From assembly GCA_964371035.1 (NCBI GenBank), contig CAYJLG010000005.1, positions 1 to 64,000 of the forward strand: DNA of 64,000 nt. Direction: 5' to 3'. Positions 17,871 through 26,274 of the stretch are shown one piece after another. Position numbers and translations under genes: made by a program. The notes under the pieces are model-generated. The model did no database searches, was not told the DNA's origin, and saw only the letters and a program-made list of their open reading frames with translations. The stretch comes from UBA1535 sp964371035. GTDB taxonomy: Bacteria; Bacillota; Clostridia; Tissierellales; Sedimentibacteraceae. Positions within the stretch are counted from its first letter, which is position 1; each line of letters begins with the position of its first letter.

Positions 17871-19271
17871 TCATTTCCTAAATTTCTTCATCATATCATC
17901 AAAGCTTACTAAGCTTACATCATCGTGTTCACTTGCAAACTCCACACAACCTTTTGTAAAGCCTGTTTTAGCAAACAAATAATAATGCTTTTTCTTGCAT
18001 TTAAAAAGCTCACTGCGGTTTATCAGCGTTTGTAGTACAAATAAATCTGCTTTTTCATTCGTCCACTTGCACTCTGCAAAGAGAGCGCCTGCACCATCAT
18101 CAAAGCCTATGATATCAACTTCTTCCTGCGATTTCGTTTTAGGATTGTTTCCCCACCAACGACCGAGGTCAGAAAATTCTATTGGAGAATTTCCGCAGAG
18201 GAGTTCTCCCCAGAGATATTGTTTGCAAATATCTTCAAAAACAGCACCCATATAGTCCGACAAAAACGGCTCTATGCGCTTATAGGCAAGGCCCTGTGCA
18301 CCACGAGATATAATCGACTGATTTGCAGGCACAAAGCGATACCAAAACCTAAACATATTATCATTTAGCGAATATATGGTTTTTCTTGTCGTTTTTTCTT
18401 TGTGTGGCGACTCCTTTTTTACTATACCAAGGGTAATCAAATTTTTAATATATGTGGCGCAAACACTGCTGTCCTCCGAAACTTTGGAGGAAATCTCCGA
18501 CATTTTTGTATAGCCCGTTGCTATGGCAGTTATTATTGCATTGTAAATTGCGGCCTCACGAATTTCTTGTTTTAACAGGTTAAGTGGCTCTTCAAAAATA
18601 AATGATGTGGTGTTTAAAAATGTGTTCTTAATGTTTTCCTCGATAGACAAATGGTCATCAAGTTGAAGCAAATACTGAGGTGTGCCACCCATCATACCGT
18701 ATGCAAGTGCCAGTTCATTATCTGTGAAGTTATTAAAATATGAGCAGGTATGTGCAAAGTCAAAAGGCTCTATTTTAAACTGTGCAGTCCTGCGCCCATA
18801 AAGCGGTGCTTTGTAAGATAGAACATTGTCCTCCATATAAGACATGGACGAGCCACAAAGAATCAGAAACAAATTGGAATTGTCTTTGTGCTTGTCGATG
18901 AGCATTTGGAGCGTCGAAGCAAGGCTTTTTGACGCCTTGGCAATGTAGGGGTACTCATCAATCGCTAATATAATTCTTTCATTTTTGGCAAGTTCAAAAA
19001 CATACTCAAGGGCAGACTGGAAAGAATCAAAGGTGCTATTTGGGGGAGTTTCACTCTCTAAACTCAATATGCTTTTACTCAAATTTTCTAAATTTTGCTT
19101 AGAATTGCTCTCGATTCCCATACAATAGATAGCTTTTTTATCCTTTGAAAACTCGTTTATAATTGCGGTTTTGCCAACACGACGGCGGCCGTAAATAACC
19201 GCAAACTGAAATTTATCAGTACTATATAGCTTGTGGAGCTCACTAAGCTCTTTTTCTCTGCCTAAAAACAT
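17871..19271 (-). CDS. AAA+ ATP-binding protein with DUF234-like nuclease-type C-terminus
   Basis: A 466-residue protein of the archaeal-type ATPase family that is widespread in mobile or rarely conserved loci. The N-terminal P-loop is YGRRRVGKTAI near residue 26, followed by Walker B LAIDEYPYIA near 100 and the sensor-like LCGSSMSYM near 140. A winged-helix-like region lies around 240-290 (MSEISSKVSEDSSV). The C-terminal DUF234 part carries EEVDIIG near 380 and FAECKW near 398-402, resembling a PD-(D/E)XK nuclease core. Function is unknown. By eye it is less AT-rich than its neighbours, and inverted repeats lie on both sides, suggesting transfer. The start at 19271 has GGAGG upstream. Confidence 0.82.
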   Translation of the reverse strand: MFLGREKELSELHKLYSTDKFQFAVIYGRRRVGKTAIINEFSKDKKAIYCMGIESNSKQNLENLSKSILSLESETPPNSTFDSFQSALEYVFELAKNERIILAIDEYPYIAKASKSLASTLQMLIDKHKDNSNLFLILCGSSMSYMEDNVLSYKAPLYGRRTAQFKIEPFDFAHTCSYFNNFTDNELALAYGMMGGTPQYLLQLDDHLSIEENIKNTFLNTTSFIFEEPLNLLKQEIREAAIYNAIITAIATGYTKMSEISSKVSEDSSVCATYIKNLITLGIVKKESPHKEKTTRKTIYSLNDNMFRFWYRFVPANQSIISRGAQGLAYKRIEPFLSDYMGAVFEDICKQYLWGELLCGNSPIEFSDLGRWWGNNPKTKSQEEVDIIGFDDGAGALFAECKWTNEKADLFVLQTLINRSELFKCKKKHYYLFAKTGFTKGCVEFASEHDDVSLVSFDDMMKKFRK

Positions 19272-19349
19272 ACCAACCTCCAATTTAACTTGATTACGAT
19301 TTACTAAAGTTCGTTTAAGTTAATTTTAACAGAGATACACTTAAATGTC

Positions 19350-19390
19350 AATAGCTTAGATACGATTTAGTAAATCATATCTAAGCTATT
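19350..19390. repeat. 13-bp inverted repeat in the ATPase/uvrC gap
   Basis: Arms AATAGCTTAGATA (19350-19362) and TATCTAAGCTATT (19378-19390) enclose a loop that itself contains the small palindrome GATTTA-G-TAAATC. A related GATTTACTAAA lies nearby at about 19299-19309, in the ATPase promoter region. There is no T-run, so it is a poor terminator for the AAA ATPase or uvrC; an operator or an element border is possible. Confidence 0.5.
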
Positions 19391-19412
19391 TGAAATTAAA
19401 TTTACACATTTG

Positions 19413-21269
19413 CTAAACTGAGTTAATGTTTTTCTTGAAATATTCAAATACCGCTTCTGCAGCCTTTTGATTCATTGTTGGGGCACTTGCAAGTTCTGAT
19501 ACTGATTTTGTTTTAATTTCGTCTACAGAGCCAAAATGTCTCAACAAAGCGACCTTTCTTTTTTCACCTATCCCTGCTATATTGTCTAGTTCCGATCTAA
19601 ACAATTTTTTATCTCTTAAATTTTGATGATAGCTAAGTGCAAATCGATGTGCTTCTTCTTGAATTTTCCAAATCAACCTATATACTTCTGACGATCTCTT
19701 CATCGGTATTTCGACACCTTTATACATCAAAGCTCTAGTAGTATGCTTGTCATCTTTAACCATCCCGCACACAGGAATTTGCAATCCAAAATTTTCGACT
19801 ATTTCTTCAGCTATAGAAGTTTGACCTTTGCCTCCATCTATAAGCATTAGATCTGGCATTCGATTAAAACTATTTTCATCTGTTTGACTTAACCCTCTAT
19901 TTAATCGTCGCTCTATCACTTCTTCCATACTCTTATAATCATCAGGGCCTACGACTGTCTTAATCTTAAATCGCCTATAATTACTCTTGCTTGCCGCACC
20001 ATTTTCAAATACTACCATAGATCCTACAGACTCTAATCCTTGTATGTTTGATATGTCATATGCTTCTATACGCATAGGGATATTATCAAGTTCTAAAAGT
20101 TCTCTAAGTTGCTCTATCGCAATGTTATTTTCTTCTTGTTGCTTCTTTATTCTAATACTACTTTTTTCCAATACCTCTAGAGCATTTCTTTTAACCATAT
20201 TAACAAGAGTATTTTTTTGTCCTTTCAACGGAACTTTTAGAGTAACTTTATTGCCTCTTTTTTCCGATAACAACTCTTCAAACAAATCCTTTTGATTAAT
20301 ATCACACTCTATTAAAATTTCTTTTGGTATATATACTGTACCCGTATAAAATTGACTGATAAATGACTTAATGATATCTTCTCTTTTCTCATTTTCACCG
20401 ACATTTGTAAGCAAGAAATGTTCTCTACCAATGACTTTTCCACTTCTAATAAAGAACACTTGTACACACGCTTCATCTATGCCTATCGCACTTCCAATCA
20501 CATCTTGATCTACTGTAGTAGTAACTGATTCTATAGTTTGCTTTTCATGGATAATTTCAATAGATCTAATTTGATCTCTATACTTAGCAGCTAGCTCAAA
20601 GTCTAATTCTCTAGATGCAGCAAGCATACTATCGTTAAGAAATTTTAAAACATCTTCTCCACCACCATTTAGAAAAGAAATAATTTTATCTACTTCAATT
20701 TTATATTCCGATTTTGCTGTGCTCCCCATACAAGGCGCGCTACATTTATTTATATGATAATTTAGACACGGACGGCTAGATTTTTTTGTACCATCTAATC
20801 TCAAGCTGCATTTTCTTAAAGAAAACAAATTGTTAATCACTCGAATTATTTCATTCACAGCAAAATTGCTAACATATGGACCATAGTATTTTCCACCATC
20901 TTTTTTTACTTCTCTTACTTTAAGAACTCTCGGATATTTTTCATTAGTAGTCACTTTGATGTACGGATACTGTTTGTCATCTCTTAGCAACGTGTTATAT
21001 TTAGGCATATACTTTTTGATGAAATTAGCTTCTAGTATCAGGGCTTCAATTTCACCATCAGCAATTATATATTCAAACTCAGCGATATTTTCAATCATAT
21101 TTAAAATCTTAGTAGAATGATTTCTAGATTGAAAATATTGTTTAACACGTTTTTTTAAATTTTTAGCCTTGCCTACATATATGATTTCACCAAAACTATT
21201 TTTCATCATATATACGCCCGGGTTATCTGGAATTTTTTTTAATTCTTCTTGTATGTTAAAAGCACTCAA
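19413..21269 (-). CDS. uvrC: excinuclease ABC subunit C
   Basis: A 618-residue nuclease that makes both incisions in nucleotide excision repair with UvrA and UvrB. The GIY-YIG domain is at residues about 12-90 (NPGVYMM, then IIYVGKAKNLKKRVKQYF), followed by the cysteine-containing region (CLNYHINKCSAPC), a UVR motif near 205-235, the RNase H-like endonuclease domain (IEAYDISNIQG, later DLMLIDGGKGQ) and a C-terminal helix-hairpin-helix pair (DNIAGIGEKRK, ending near 615). The start is a TTG at 21269 preceded by AAGGAG; longer readings run into the upstream gap and do not resemble the family. Confidence 0.95.
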   Translation of the reverse strand: MSAFNIQEELKKIPDNPGVYMMKNSFGEIIYVGKAKNLKKRVKQYFQSRNHSTKILNMIENIAEFEYIIADGEIEALILEANFIKKYMPKYNTLLRDDKQYPYIKVTTNEKYPRVLKVREVKKDGGKYYGPYVSNFAVNEIIRVINNLFSLRKCSLRLDGTKKSSRPCLNYHINKCSAPCMGSTAKSEYKIEVDKIISFLNGGGEDVLKFLNDSMLAASRELDFELAAKYRDQIRSIEIIHEKQTIESVTTTVDQDVIGSAIGIDEACVQVFFIRSGKVIGREHFLLTNVGENEKREDIIKSFISQFYTGTVYIPKEILIECDINQKDLFEELLSEKRGNKVTLKVPLKGQKNTLVNMVKRNALEVLEKSSIRIKKQQEENNIAIEQLRELLELDNIPMRIEAYDISNIQGLESVGSMVVFENGAASKSNYRRFKIKTVVGPDDYKSMEEVIERRLNRGLSQTDENSFNRMPDLMLIDGGKGQTSIAEEIVENFGLQIPVCGMVKDDKHTTRALMYKGVEIPMKRSSEVYRLIWKIQEEAHRFALSYHQNLRDKKLFRSELDNIAGIGEKRKVALLRHFGSVDEIKTKSVSELASAPTMNQKAAEAVFEYFKKNINSV

Positions 21270-21333
21270 AGCAATACTCCTTAAAAATTCTTTTAATAAA
21301 CAGCCTACACTATTCACAGCCAATAGTCAAAAT

Positions 21334-22080
21334 TTAAGATTCTGATTCGTAAATAGTATGTATTTCTTTAGTATATTCGCCATTTTCATTATACACATAA
21401 AGAGGTGCATCAAATCTTAATTCTTTGTTGCCATTTTTAGTTGCTTGAATCAACACCATGTTTGGTTTTTCAGAAATTTTCGGATGCACAAACCGAATTT
21501 TCTTAGGTTCTAGTTTGTACTGTCTCAATAAACACATTATGTCTACAAGTCTGTCAGGCCTATGAACCATATAAAATTTCCCATACTGTTTTAACAAAAG
21601 GCTAGCATTTTTAATTACATCTTCAAGCGTACATAAAACTTCATGTCTGGAAATAGCTTTTTGATCACTTGGATTTTTTAAGCCAGAATTAGCTAGTTTG
21701 TATGGTGGATTAGACACTACACCATCAAACGAATGTGCCTTGAGATGTTCTGTAATATTTTTCAAATCTGCATTCAATATTTGTATGGTATCTTCTAATT
21801 CATTCATCTTAACACTTCTTTTGGCCATTTCTGCAACTTTTTGCTGAATTTCAATCCCTATTGCCAAGGAAATATTTTTCTTGGCATGTAAAATTAATGG
21901 GATAATTCCTGTACCTGTCCCCAAATCTACTACTTTTGCGCCTTTTTTAAATTCACAAAAATTAGACAATAATACTGCGTCTATTCCGAAACAAAACCAA
22001 TTTTTATTTTGTATTATTTTTAAACCTTTACATTGCAAATCTTCTATTCGTTCATCTTCTTTTAAAATTACTTCTGACAA
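21334..22080 (-). CDS. tRNA1(Val) (adenine(37)-N6)-methyltransferase-like (YfiC/TrmN6 family)
   Basis: A 248-residue SAM-dependent methyltransferase. The SAM loop VDLGTGTGIIPLIL is near residue 54, an acidic residue follows in GIEIQ, and the catalytic N6-methyltransferase motif NPPY is near 120 (VVSNPPYKLA). These and the N-terminal NWFCFGIDAVLL segment mark the YfiC/TrmN6 group that methylates A37 of tRNA-Val. The start is taken as a TTG at 22080, 6 bases after GAGG; a GTG four codons earlier has no binding site. It lies between the acetyltransferase gene and uvrC, probably in one transcript. Confidence 0.87.
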   Translation of the reverse strand: MSEVILKEDERIEDLQCKGLKIIQNKNWFCFGIDAVLLSNFCEFKKGAKVVDLGTGTGIIPLILHAKKNISLAIGIEIQQKVAEMAKRSVKMNELEDTIQILNADLKNITEHLKAHSFDGVVSNPPYKLANSGLKNPSDQKAISRHEVLCTLEDVIKNASLLLKQYGKFYMVHRPDRLVDIMCLLRQYKLEPKKIRFVHPKISEKPNMVLIQATKNGNKELRFDAPLYVYNENGEYTKEIHTIYESES

Positions 22081-22109
22081 TTTTTTCCTCACTTACTTAT
22101 ATTAAATAT

Positions 22110-22571
22110 TTATAACTCAAGTTCCATCATGGTGTCGCTTATTTCAAACCTTGATTCAGTAAATTCAACATATTTAAATCCTAACTTTTCATAGATATGA
22201 ACAGCATTTTTCAAAAAACTATTAGTGCAAAGTGTCATTTTTTTATATCCATCTTCTCTTGCTATTTCAATAATTCGTTTTGCAAGCATGTTGCCTATAC
22301 CCTTGCCTTGTACACATTCTTTAACACCAAACTTCAACATTTCACAAACGCCTTCTTCCATAGGTTCAAGTCCGACCATTCCTACTATTTCGCCATCATA
22401 TTCAGCCAGAATGATATGACCGCCTTTATCTATAACTTCTTTTTTAGGATTATTTAACATAACATAATCTTCGTCTTCTAAAACATTATGTTTTACTAAC
22501 CACTCCAAAGAAATTTCCATTATATCTTTATCATATTTGCTATCATAATCATGTATAATAATATTTGACAT
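22110..22571 (-). CDS. GNAT-family N-acetyltransferase
   Basis: A 153-residue acetyltransferase covering a single GNAT domain: IVGMVGLEPMEEGVCEMLKFGVKECVQGKGIGNMLAKRII (split here as strand 4, strand 5 and the Q/GKGIGN acetyl-CoA loop, residues ~60-100), and a C-terminal YEKLGFKYVE near 130. The acceptor is unknown. The ATG at 22571 is chosen because GGAGG lies upstream; an ATG four codons earlier overlaps that site. It lies 21 bases after the OGG-type glycosylase gene and 29 before the methyltransferase gene. Confidence 0.87.
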   Translation of the reverse strand: MSNIIIHDYDSKYDKDIMEISLEWLVKHNVLEDEDYVMLNNPKKEVIDKGGHIILAEYDGEIVGMVGLEPMEEGVCEMLKFGVKECVQGKGIGNMLAKRIIEIAREDGYKKMTLCTNSFLKNAVHIYEKLGFKYVEFTESRFEISDTMMELEL

Positions 22572-22592
22572 TTTGTCCTCCATTTCTAACTC

Positions 22593-23465
22593 CTAATTCT
22601 TAACACCTTTTTCTCTAGCATAAAAAAACAAATATTGTTGAGCATATCCACACAAATTACCAAATTTGTTTTCTGCAAAATCTCTAATCATTTTATCACT
22701 TGTAGTACTCGGTAAATACAACTCATGCATAACTCTTCTCACCCATACATCTACTGGAAACGTAGAAAATTGTTTCATTGAAAATAGCAAAATACAATTA
22801 GCTACTTTATTTCCTACGCCATTAAAAGTCATCAAATAATCTAAAGCTTCATCGTATTTTTTATCTTTCAAGCTATATAAGATATCTTTTTCACTATCCA
22901 TTCTAGCTGCAGCTTGTTTAATTCTCTCAGACCTAAATCCAGCCTTGCATTCCTTAATAAGTTCAATCGGAGCTTCTGAAAGTTTTTGCGGAGTTGGAAA
23001 ACTATAATACATCTTTCCGTTAAATTCTCCTATTTTTTCACCTAAGTTGACGCTTAAATTTTCTATTACTTTTTTTATCATAGGTATTCTATTGTTGGCA
23101 GAAATCATAAATGATATCAACATTTCATATTCATCTTGATTTAAAATTCTAATTCCATGCCCAAATTCGATAGCTGTTTTCATTATTGGATCGCTCTGCA
23201 ACACATCTTTAATAGAAGTATAATCTGTGCCTAAATCAAAATAATCATGCCATATTTCATGAAAATCTCTTTCATTAGTATTTTTTAAAATCACTTTATC
23301 ACTCTCTTTTGATACATTTATGACTCTATTTTTGTGTACTGCTGTATAGCTTCCATCGTTATCTTTTTCCCATCTAAATGCTTGACCACATTCAAATACG
23401 TGAAAAGGCTCAAAATCGTCTAAATCACTTAAAATTATCTTGTCTCGTTCTTCTTTTATAATCAT
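22593..23465 (-). CDS. 8-oxoguanine DNA glycosylase (OGG1-type)
   Basis: A 290-residue bifunctional DNA glycosylase/AP lyase removing 8-oxoguanine. The N-terminal OGG_N domain (FECGQAFRWEKDNDGSYTAV near 24-43) precedes the HhH-GPD domain. The hairpin FNGVGNKVANCILLF near 205-220 contains the likely catalytic Lys, and FPVDVWVRRVM near 235 has the conserved Asp. Similar OGG1-type enzymes are common in Clostridia. It heads a - strand group with the acetyltransferase, tRNA methyltransferase and uvrC, so two DNA-repair genes share the run. Confidence 0.9.
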   Translation of the reverse strand: MIIKEERDKIILSDLDDFEPFHVFECGQAFRWEKDNDGSYTAVHKNRVINVSKESDKVILKNTNERDFHEIWHDYFDLGTDYTSIKDVLQSDPIMKTAIEFGHGIRILNQDEYEMLISFMISANNRIPMIKKVIENLSVNLGEKIGEFNGKMYYSFPTPQKLSEAPIELIKECKAGFRSERIKQAAARMDSEKDILYSLKDKKYDEALDYLMTFNGVGNKVANCILLFSMKQFSTFPVDVWVRRVMHELYLPSTTSDKMIRDFAENKFGNLCGYAQQYLFFYAREKGVKN

Positions 23466-23626
23466 GTTTTTCCTCTAGAATTTTAATTAAATATATTATA
23501 ACATACTTTTGTTTTATTGGTAGCAATTTTTTAAGACTTATTAGTCGTTACTTTCCATAGTCAGACTAAACATAAGCAAGGAAAAATAGCACACTTATAT
23601 GGACTGAAAATAATAATCGCGAGTGT

Positions 23627-23677
23627 CGTTTTGATTATTTGTTTCATTTTGATACTTTATTTCTCATTTTGATACTT
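23627..23677 (+). promoter_or_regulatory. tandem repeats upstream of the sigma-54 promoter (candidate activator sites)
   Basis: CATTTTGATACTT occurs at 23645-23657 and exactly 20 bp later at 23665-23677. A weaker copy, GTTTTGATTATTT, starts at 23628, 18 bp before. Repeats at about two-helical-turn spacing, upstream of a -24/-12 promoter, fit binding sites for a sigma-54 enhancer-binding protein; none is encoded in the window. Confidence 0.55.
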
Positions 23678-23713
23678 GGTTTAGCGAAAAATATATCCTA
23701 TTACACTATTTTT

Positions 23714-23730
23714 TTGGCACAACTATTGCA
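23714..23730 (+). promoter_or_regulatory. sigma-54 (-24/-12) promoter
   Basis: TTGGCAC, five bases, then TTGCA matches the sigma-54 consensus at every key base, with GG and GC separated by 10 bases. The predicted start of transcription is near 23741, about 54 bases before the desulfidase ATG. The match is visible directly; sigma-54 use is inferred. Confidence 0.8.
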
Positions 23731-23794
23731 AGTATTATAGCATCATATAAATTAGTAACAGCTTAAAGTTACAATTGAAACAAGGAGATTTGCC

Positions 23795-25087
23795 ATGGAT
23801 TTGAAAAAAAATATTTTACTATTACTTAAAAACGAGGTTAAAACAGCTATAGGTTGTACTGAACCTGTTGCTATTGCTCTTTGTGCTGCAGCTGCTGCAC
23901 ATTATATCGAATCTACAAATTATGATTCTGTAGAAGTTATTTTAAGTCCAAACATTTATAAAAACGGTATGAGTGTCGGTATCCCTAACTCAACTGACAT
24001 AGGTCTAGATGTAGCCGCTTCTTTAGGAGTTTTTATTAAAGATTATTCTAAAGGATTAGAAGTGCTTGGAACTGTGAGCGATGAGAGTAAGCTATTGGCA
24101 AAACAACTAAAAGCAGACAATAAAATCACAGTAAAACTTGCAGACACAGATAAAAAAGTTTATGTCAAAGTAATAGTAAAATCAGGTGGTGATACTTCAG
24201 AGGCAGTTATCTCTGATAGACACGACAACATAGAATTAATCACTTTGAATAACACTGTAATATTTGAGAAAAAATCAACTTCAGAAGCTTCTGCTGAAAA
24301 TGTAGTAGATACTGAATTATTCAATCAAAAAATAATGGATATAATTAAGGCTATTGAAGAATTAGACTCAAAAGATTTAGAATTTTTGCTAGACGGAATA
24401 AACATGAATATGGAAGCTGCTGAACTTGGTATGTCTCAGCGACTTGGTATTGGTAGTGGATTTGCATTCAAAAAAAGCATGGACAAAGGTATCATTGGAA
24501 AAGATTTGGCAAATGTAGCTATGATGTACACATCAGCAGCTTCAGATGCTAGAATGTCAGGCATGACTGTTCCCATCATGAGTTCTAACGGTAGTGGAAA
24601 CAACGGCCTCACTGCAATTTTACCTATTGCAGCTTACAATAATTTCCATCCTACAGAAAACGAAAAATTATCTAGAGGGCTCGCTATTAGCCATGTATTA
24701 ACTGCTTATGTTAAACATTATATCGGAAGATTATCTCCACTTTGCGGATGTTCAATCGCTGCATCTACTGGTTCCGCATGTGCTATATCTTGGTTGATGG
24801 GCGGTAATTACGCTCAAATTCAAGGTACTGTTAAAAACATTTTGGCAAACCAATCAGGAGTAATCTGCGATGGCGCAAAACCAGGTTGTACGTTAAAACT
24901 TGGAACTGCAGCATCTGCAGGTGTATTATCTTCTATTTTAGCGATGGAAGGTTTCTACGCTTGTAAAAACAACGGTATCGTTACAGGAACTGCTGAAGAA
25001 AGCATTAAAAACTTAAAATATTTAAGCGATAAAGGCATGTCTACCGTAGATAAAACTATAATTGAAATTATGGTAAATGCTAATTAG
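23795..25087 (+). CDS. L-cysteine desulfidase family protein (UPF0597/CyuA-like)
   Basis: A 430-residue protein of the serine dehydratase-alpha-related UPF0597 family, whose studied members break cysteine down to pyruvate, ammonia and sulfide using a labile [4Fe-4S] cluster. Likely cluster cysteines are in KTAIGCTEP (residue ~23), SPLCGCSIAASTGSACAIS (~310-330) and ICDGAKPGCTLKL (~355-368). Gly/Ala-rich loops such as MSSNGSGNNG near 265 are also family features. AAGGAG precedes the ATG. It is monocistronic, behind a sigma-54 promoter with upstream repeats, which suggests induction by an amino acid through an enhancer-binding protein. Some family members may act on other amino acids. Confidence 0.85.
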   Translation: MDLKKNILLLLKNEVKTAIGCTEPVAIALCAAAAAHYIESTNYDSVEVILSPNIYKNGMSVGIPNSTDIGLDVAASLGVFIKDYSKGLEVLGTVSDESKLLAKQLKADNKITVKLADTDKKVYVKVIVKSGGDTSEAVISDRHDNIELITLNNTVIFEKKSTSEASAENVVDTELFNQKIMDIIKAIEELDSKDLEFLLDGINMNMEAAELGMSQRLGIGSGFAFKKSMDKGIIGKDLANVAMMYTSAASDARMSGMTVPIMSSNGSGNNGLTAILPIAAYNNFHPTENEKLSRGLAISHVLTAYVKHYIGRLSPLCGCSIAASTGSACAISWLMGGNYAQIQGTVKNILANQSGVICDGAKPGCTLKLGTAASAGVLSSILAMEGFYACKNNGIVTGTAEESIKNLKYLSDKGMSTVDKTIIEIMVNAN

Positions 25088-25147
25088 AATTATCATATAA
25101 GTTGCTATTTACAGTGATTTCTGTCAAGCATAAATGTCTACAACCTT

Positions 25148-25222
25148 CGGAACGGTCAAGACCGTTCTCTACATTAAACTTTGGTTATTATCATAGTGCT
25201 ACCTGTGAGCAATAAATATAAA
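25148..25222. repeat. dispersed palindromic repeat, copy B
   Basis: The palindrome at 25149-25168 matches copy A with one change in the last base, and the following ~50 bases (TTATTATCATA, then CTGTGAGCAATAAATA) align in order with 129-162. Copy C is 600 bases away. No gene is present in the 25088-25333 gap. Confidence 0.65.
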
Positions 25223-25297
25223 TCAATGAAGTGGTATCAGCGCAATGACATTGTTGAAAAAATATATCTTTTTATTTTACTTCGTCACATTTACAAA

Positions 25298-25324
25298 AGG
25301 CAGGTAGCTTTTCACTACCTGCCT
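25298..25324. terminator. bidirectional terminator (desulfidase gene / fliT-like gene)
   Basis: A 10-bp stem (AGGCAGGTAG with CTACCTGCCT, 7-base loop) has T-rich DNA on both outer sides: CTTATTTTATT on the + strand and TTTGTAA on the - strand. It lies between the ends of two convergent genes. Confidence 0.85.
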
Positions 25325-25333
25325 CTTATTTTA

Positions 25334-25720
25334 TTAATTTTTAGTATTTAGAAAATATCCTTTAGGTTTTTTTACGTCCTCGGTAATGATAAGGTTACCT
25401 GTTTTTAACCTAGTATCTAAATCAAGATATTTTTTCCTAAGTTGAAAATCTTTTTTTGATATCATGTCTCTTGCATGTTTGTCTAAAACTTTAATTTTGT
25501 TTAGCTCTATTTCAAATTCTTCATCAATATCTTCATTTGACTCAATATTATTTTCTTCTATCTGTTTGTTAAGAAGCGCAGCTTTTTCGATCAATTCTTG
25601 ACGTTCAGAAAGCACAGATTCTAGTTCTAAAAATTCATCTCTCAATATCTTTTGTGACAATTTTTCTGAAACTAAAGTTATTTCTTTGATCAAACTCAAC
25701 TTTTGATTTAATAAATCCAT
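25334..25720 (-). CDS. FliT/FlgN-like flagellar chaperone (putative)
   Basis: A 128-residue, charged, largely helical protein with no membrane segment. The predicted helices (EITLVSEKLSQKILRDEFLELESVLSERQE region, split by an acidic stretch near residue 60) resemble the small export chaperones FliT and FlgN. Its place after fliD and fliS fits FliT, which binds the cap protein FliD. Sequence alone does not prove this. The start at 25720 follows GGAGG; a longer in-frame start (25747) overlaps that site. A terminator and a dispersed repeat separate it from fliS, so it may have its own promoter or be read by read-through. Confidence 0.6.
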   Translation of the reverse strand: MDLLNQKLSLIKEITLVSEKLSQKILRDEFLELESVLSERQELIEKAALLNKQIEENNIESNEDIDEEFEIELNKIKVLDKHARDMISKKDFQLRKKYLDLDTRLKTGNLIITEDVKKPKGYFLNTKN

Positions 25721-25760
25721 TTTGCCTCCTTTTTTATTATTATTCAAACTTCAATTATCT

Positions 25761-25786
25761 CGTAGCGGTCAAGACCGTTCCCTACG
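25761..25786. repeat. dispersed palindromic repeat, copy C (short form)
   Basis: CGTAGCGGTC and GACCGTTCCCTACG flank an AA. Compared with copy A the left arm lacks GGAA, but the outer CGTAG/CTACG pair is complementary, so a stem of 5+5 bp with a TTCC bulge remains. It lies between the fliS terminator and the fliT-like gene. Confidence 0.6.
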
Positions 25787-25839
25787 AATACACGACACAC
25801 ATCAATTTATACGGTGTTTCGTAAATATTAAAATGTAAA

Positions 25840-25861
25840 ACAGGCGAATTTCTTCGCCTGT
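25840..25861 (-). terminator. terminator after fliS
   Basis: On the - strand a perfect 9-bp stem, ACAGGCGAA and TTCGCCTGT with a four-base loop, is followed by TTTT. It lies 4 bases after the fliS stop codon and should end most fliD-fliS transcripts. Confidence 0.85.
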
Positions 25862-25864
25862 ACA

Positions 25865-26239
25865 TTATCTACTTACTCTTGCAAGCCTATCAGCTTCTGC
25901 CCAAGTATCTCTTAAATCTCTAACAATAGGTAGAATAGCTTCAATTCTGTCTTTTTTCTTATTGACTCTACTTAGAATCAACTGACCATTAATATAAGCA
26001 TATATCTCGACTAACTCTCTAGAAAATTCAAATTTTTTATCTAGACATACCATCAAATAATTAAAAATATCTATAGTCCTAGAAATAAACACACTAGCTT
26101 CATCAGTTTTTTGTTCGTCTAACAACGTGCTAGCCGCTACCATTCTTTGGATAGCTTTATCAAACAAAAGTATCAATTGTTCACCTTTAGTCATTGTGTT
26201 AATCGAAATATCTTTATAATTTTTGTAAGGATCTATCAT
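25865..26239 (-). CDS. fliS: flagellar export chaperone FliS
   Basis: A 124-residue cytosolic chaperone that binds the C-terminus of flagellin and prevents early polymerisation. The family features YKDISINTMTKGEQLILLFDKAIQRM (N-terminal half, split over residues 7-33), a central four-helix pattern and IFNYLMVCLDKKFE near 73 are clear, and the length is typical. It follows fliD by 35 bases; AAGGGGAATG lies upstream of the ATG. The flagellin client gene is not in the window. Confidence 0.93.
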   Translation of the reverse strand: MIDPYKNYKDISINTMTKGEQLILLFDKAIQRMVAASTLLDEQKTDEASVFISRTIDIFNYLMVCLDKKFEFSRELVEIYAYINGQLILSRVNKKKDRIEAILPIVRDLRDTWAEADRLARVSR

Positions 26240-26274
26240 AATGCATCATTCCCCTTGTCATTAAAAATCATCTA

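Noticed and set aside
23627..23677. Repeats considered as a CRISPR fragment
   Set aside because: Units are only 13 bases at a 20-bp period, with 7-base gaps and no cas genes; their place above a sigma-54 promoter explains them better.
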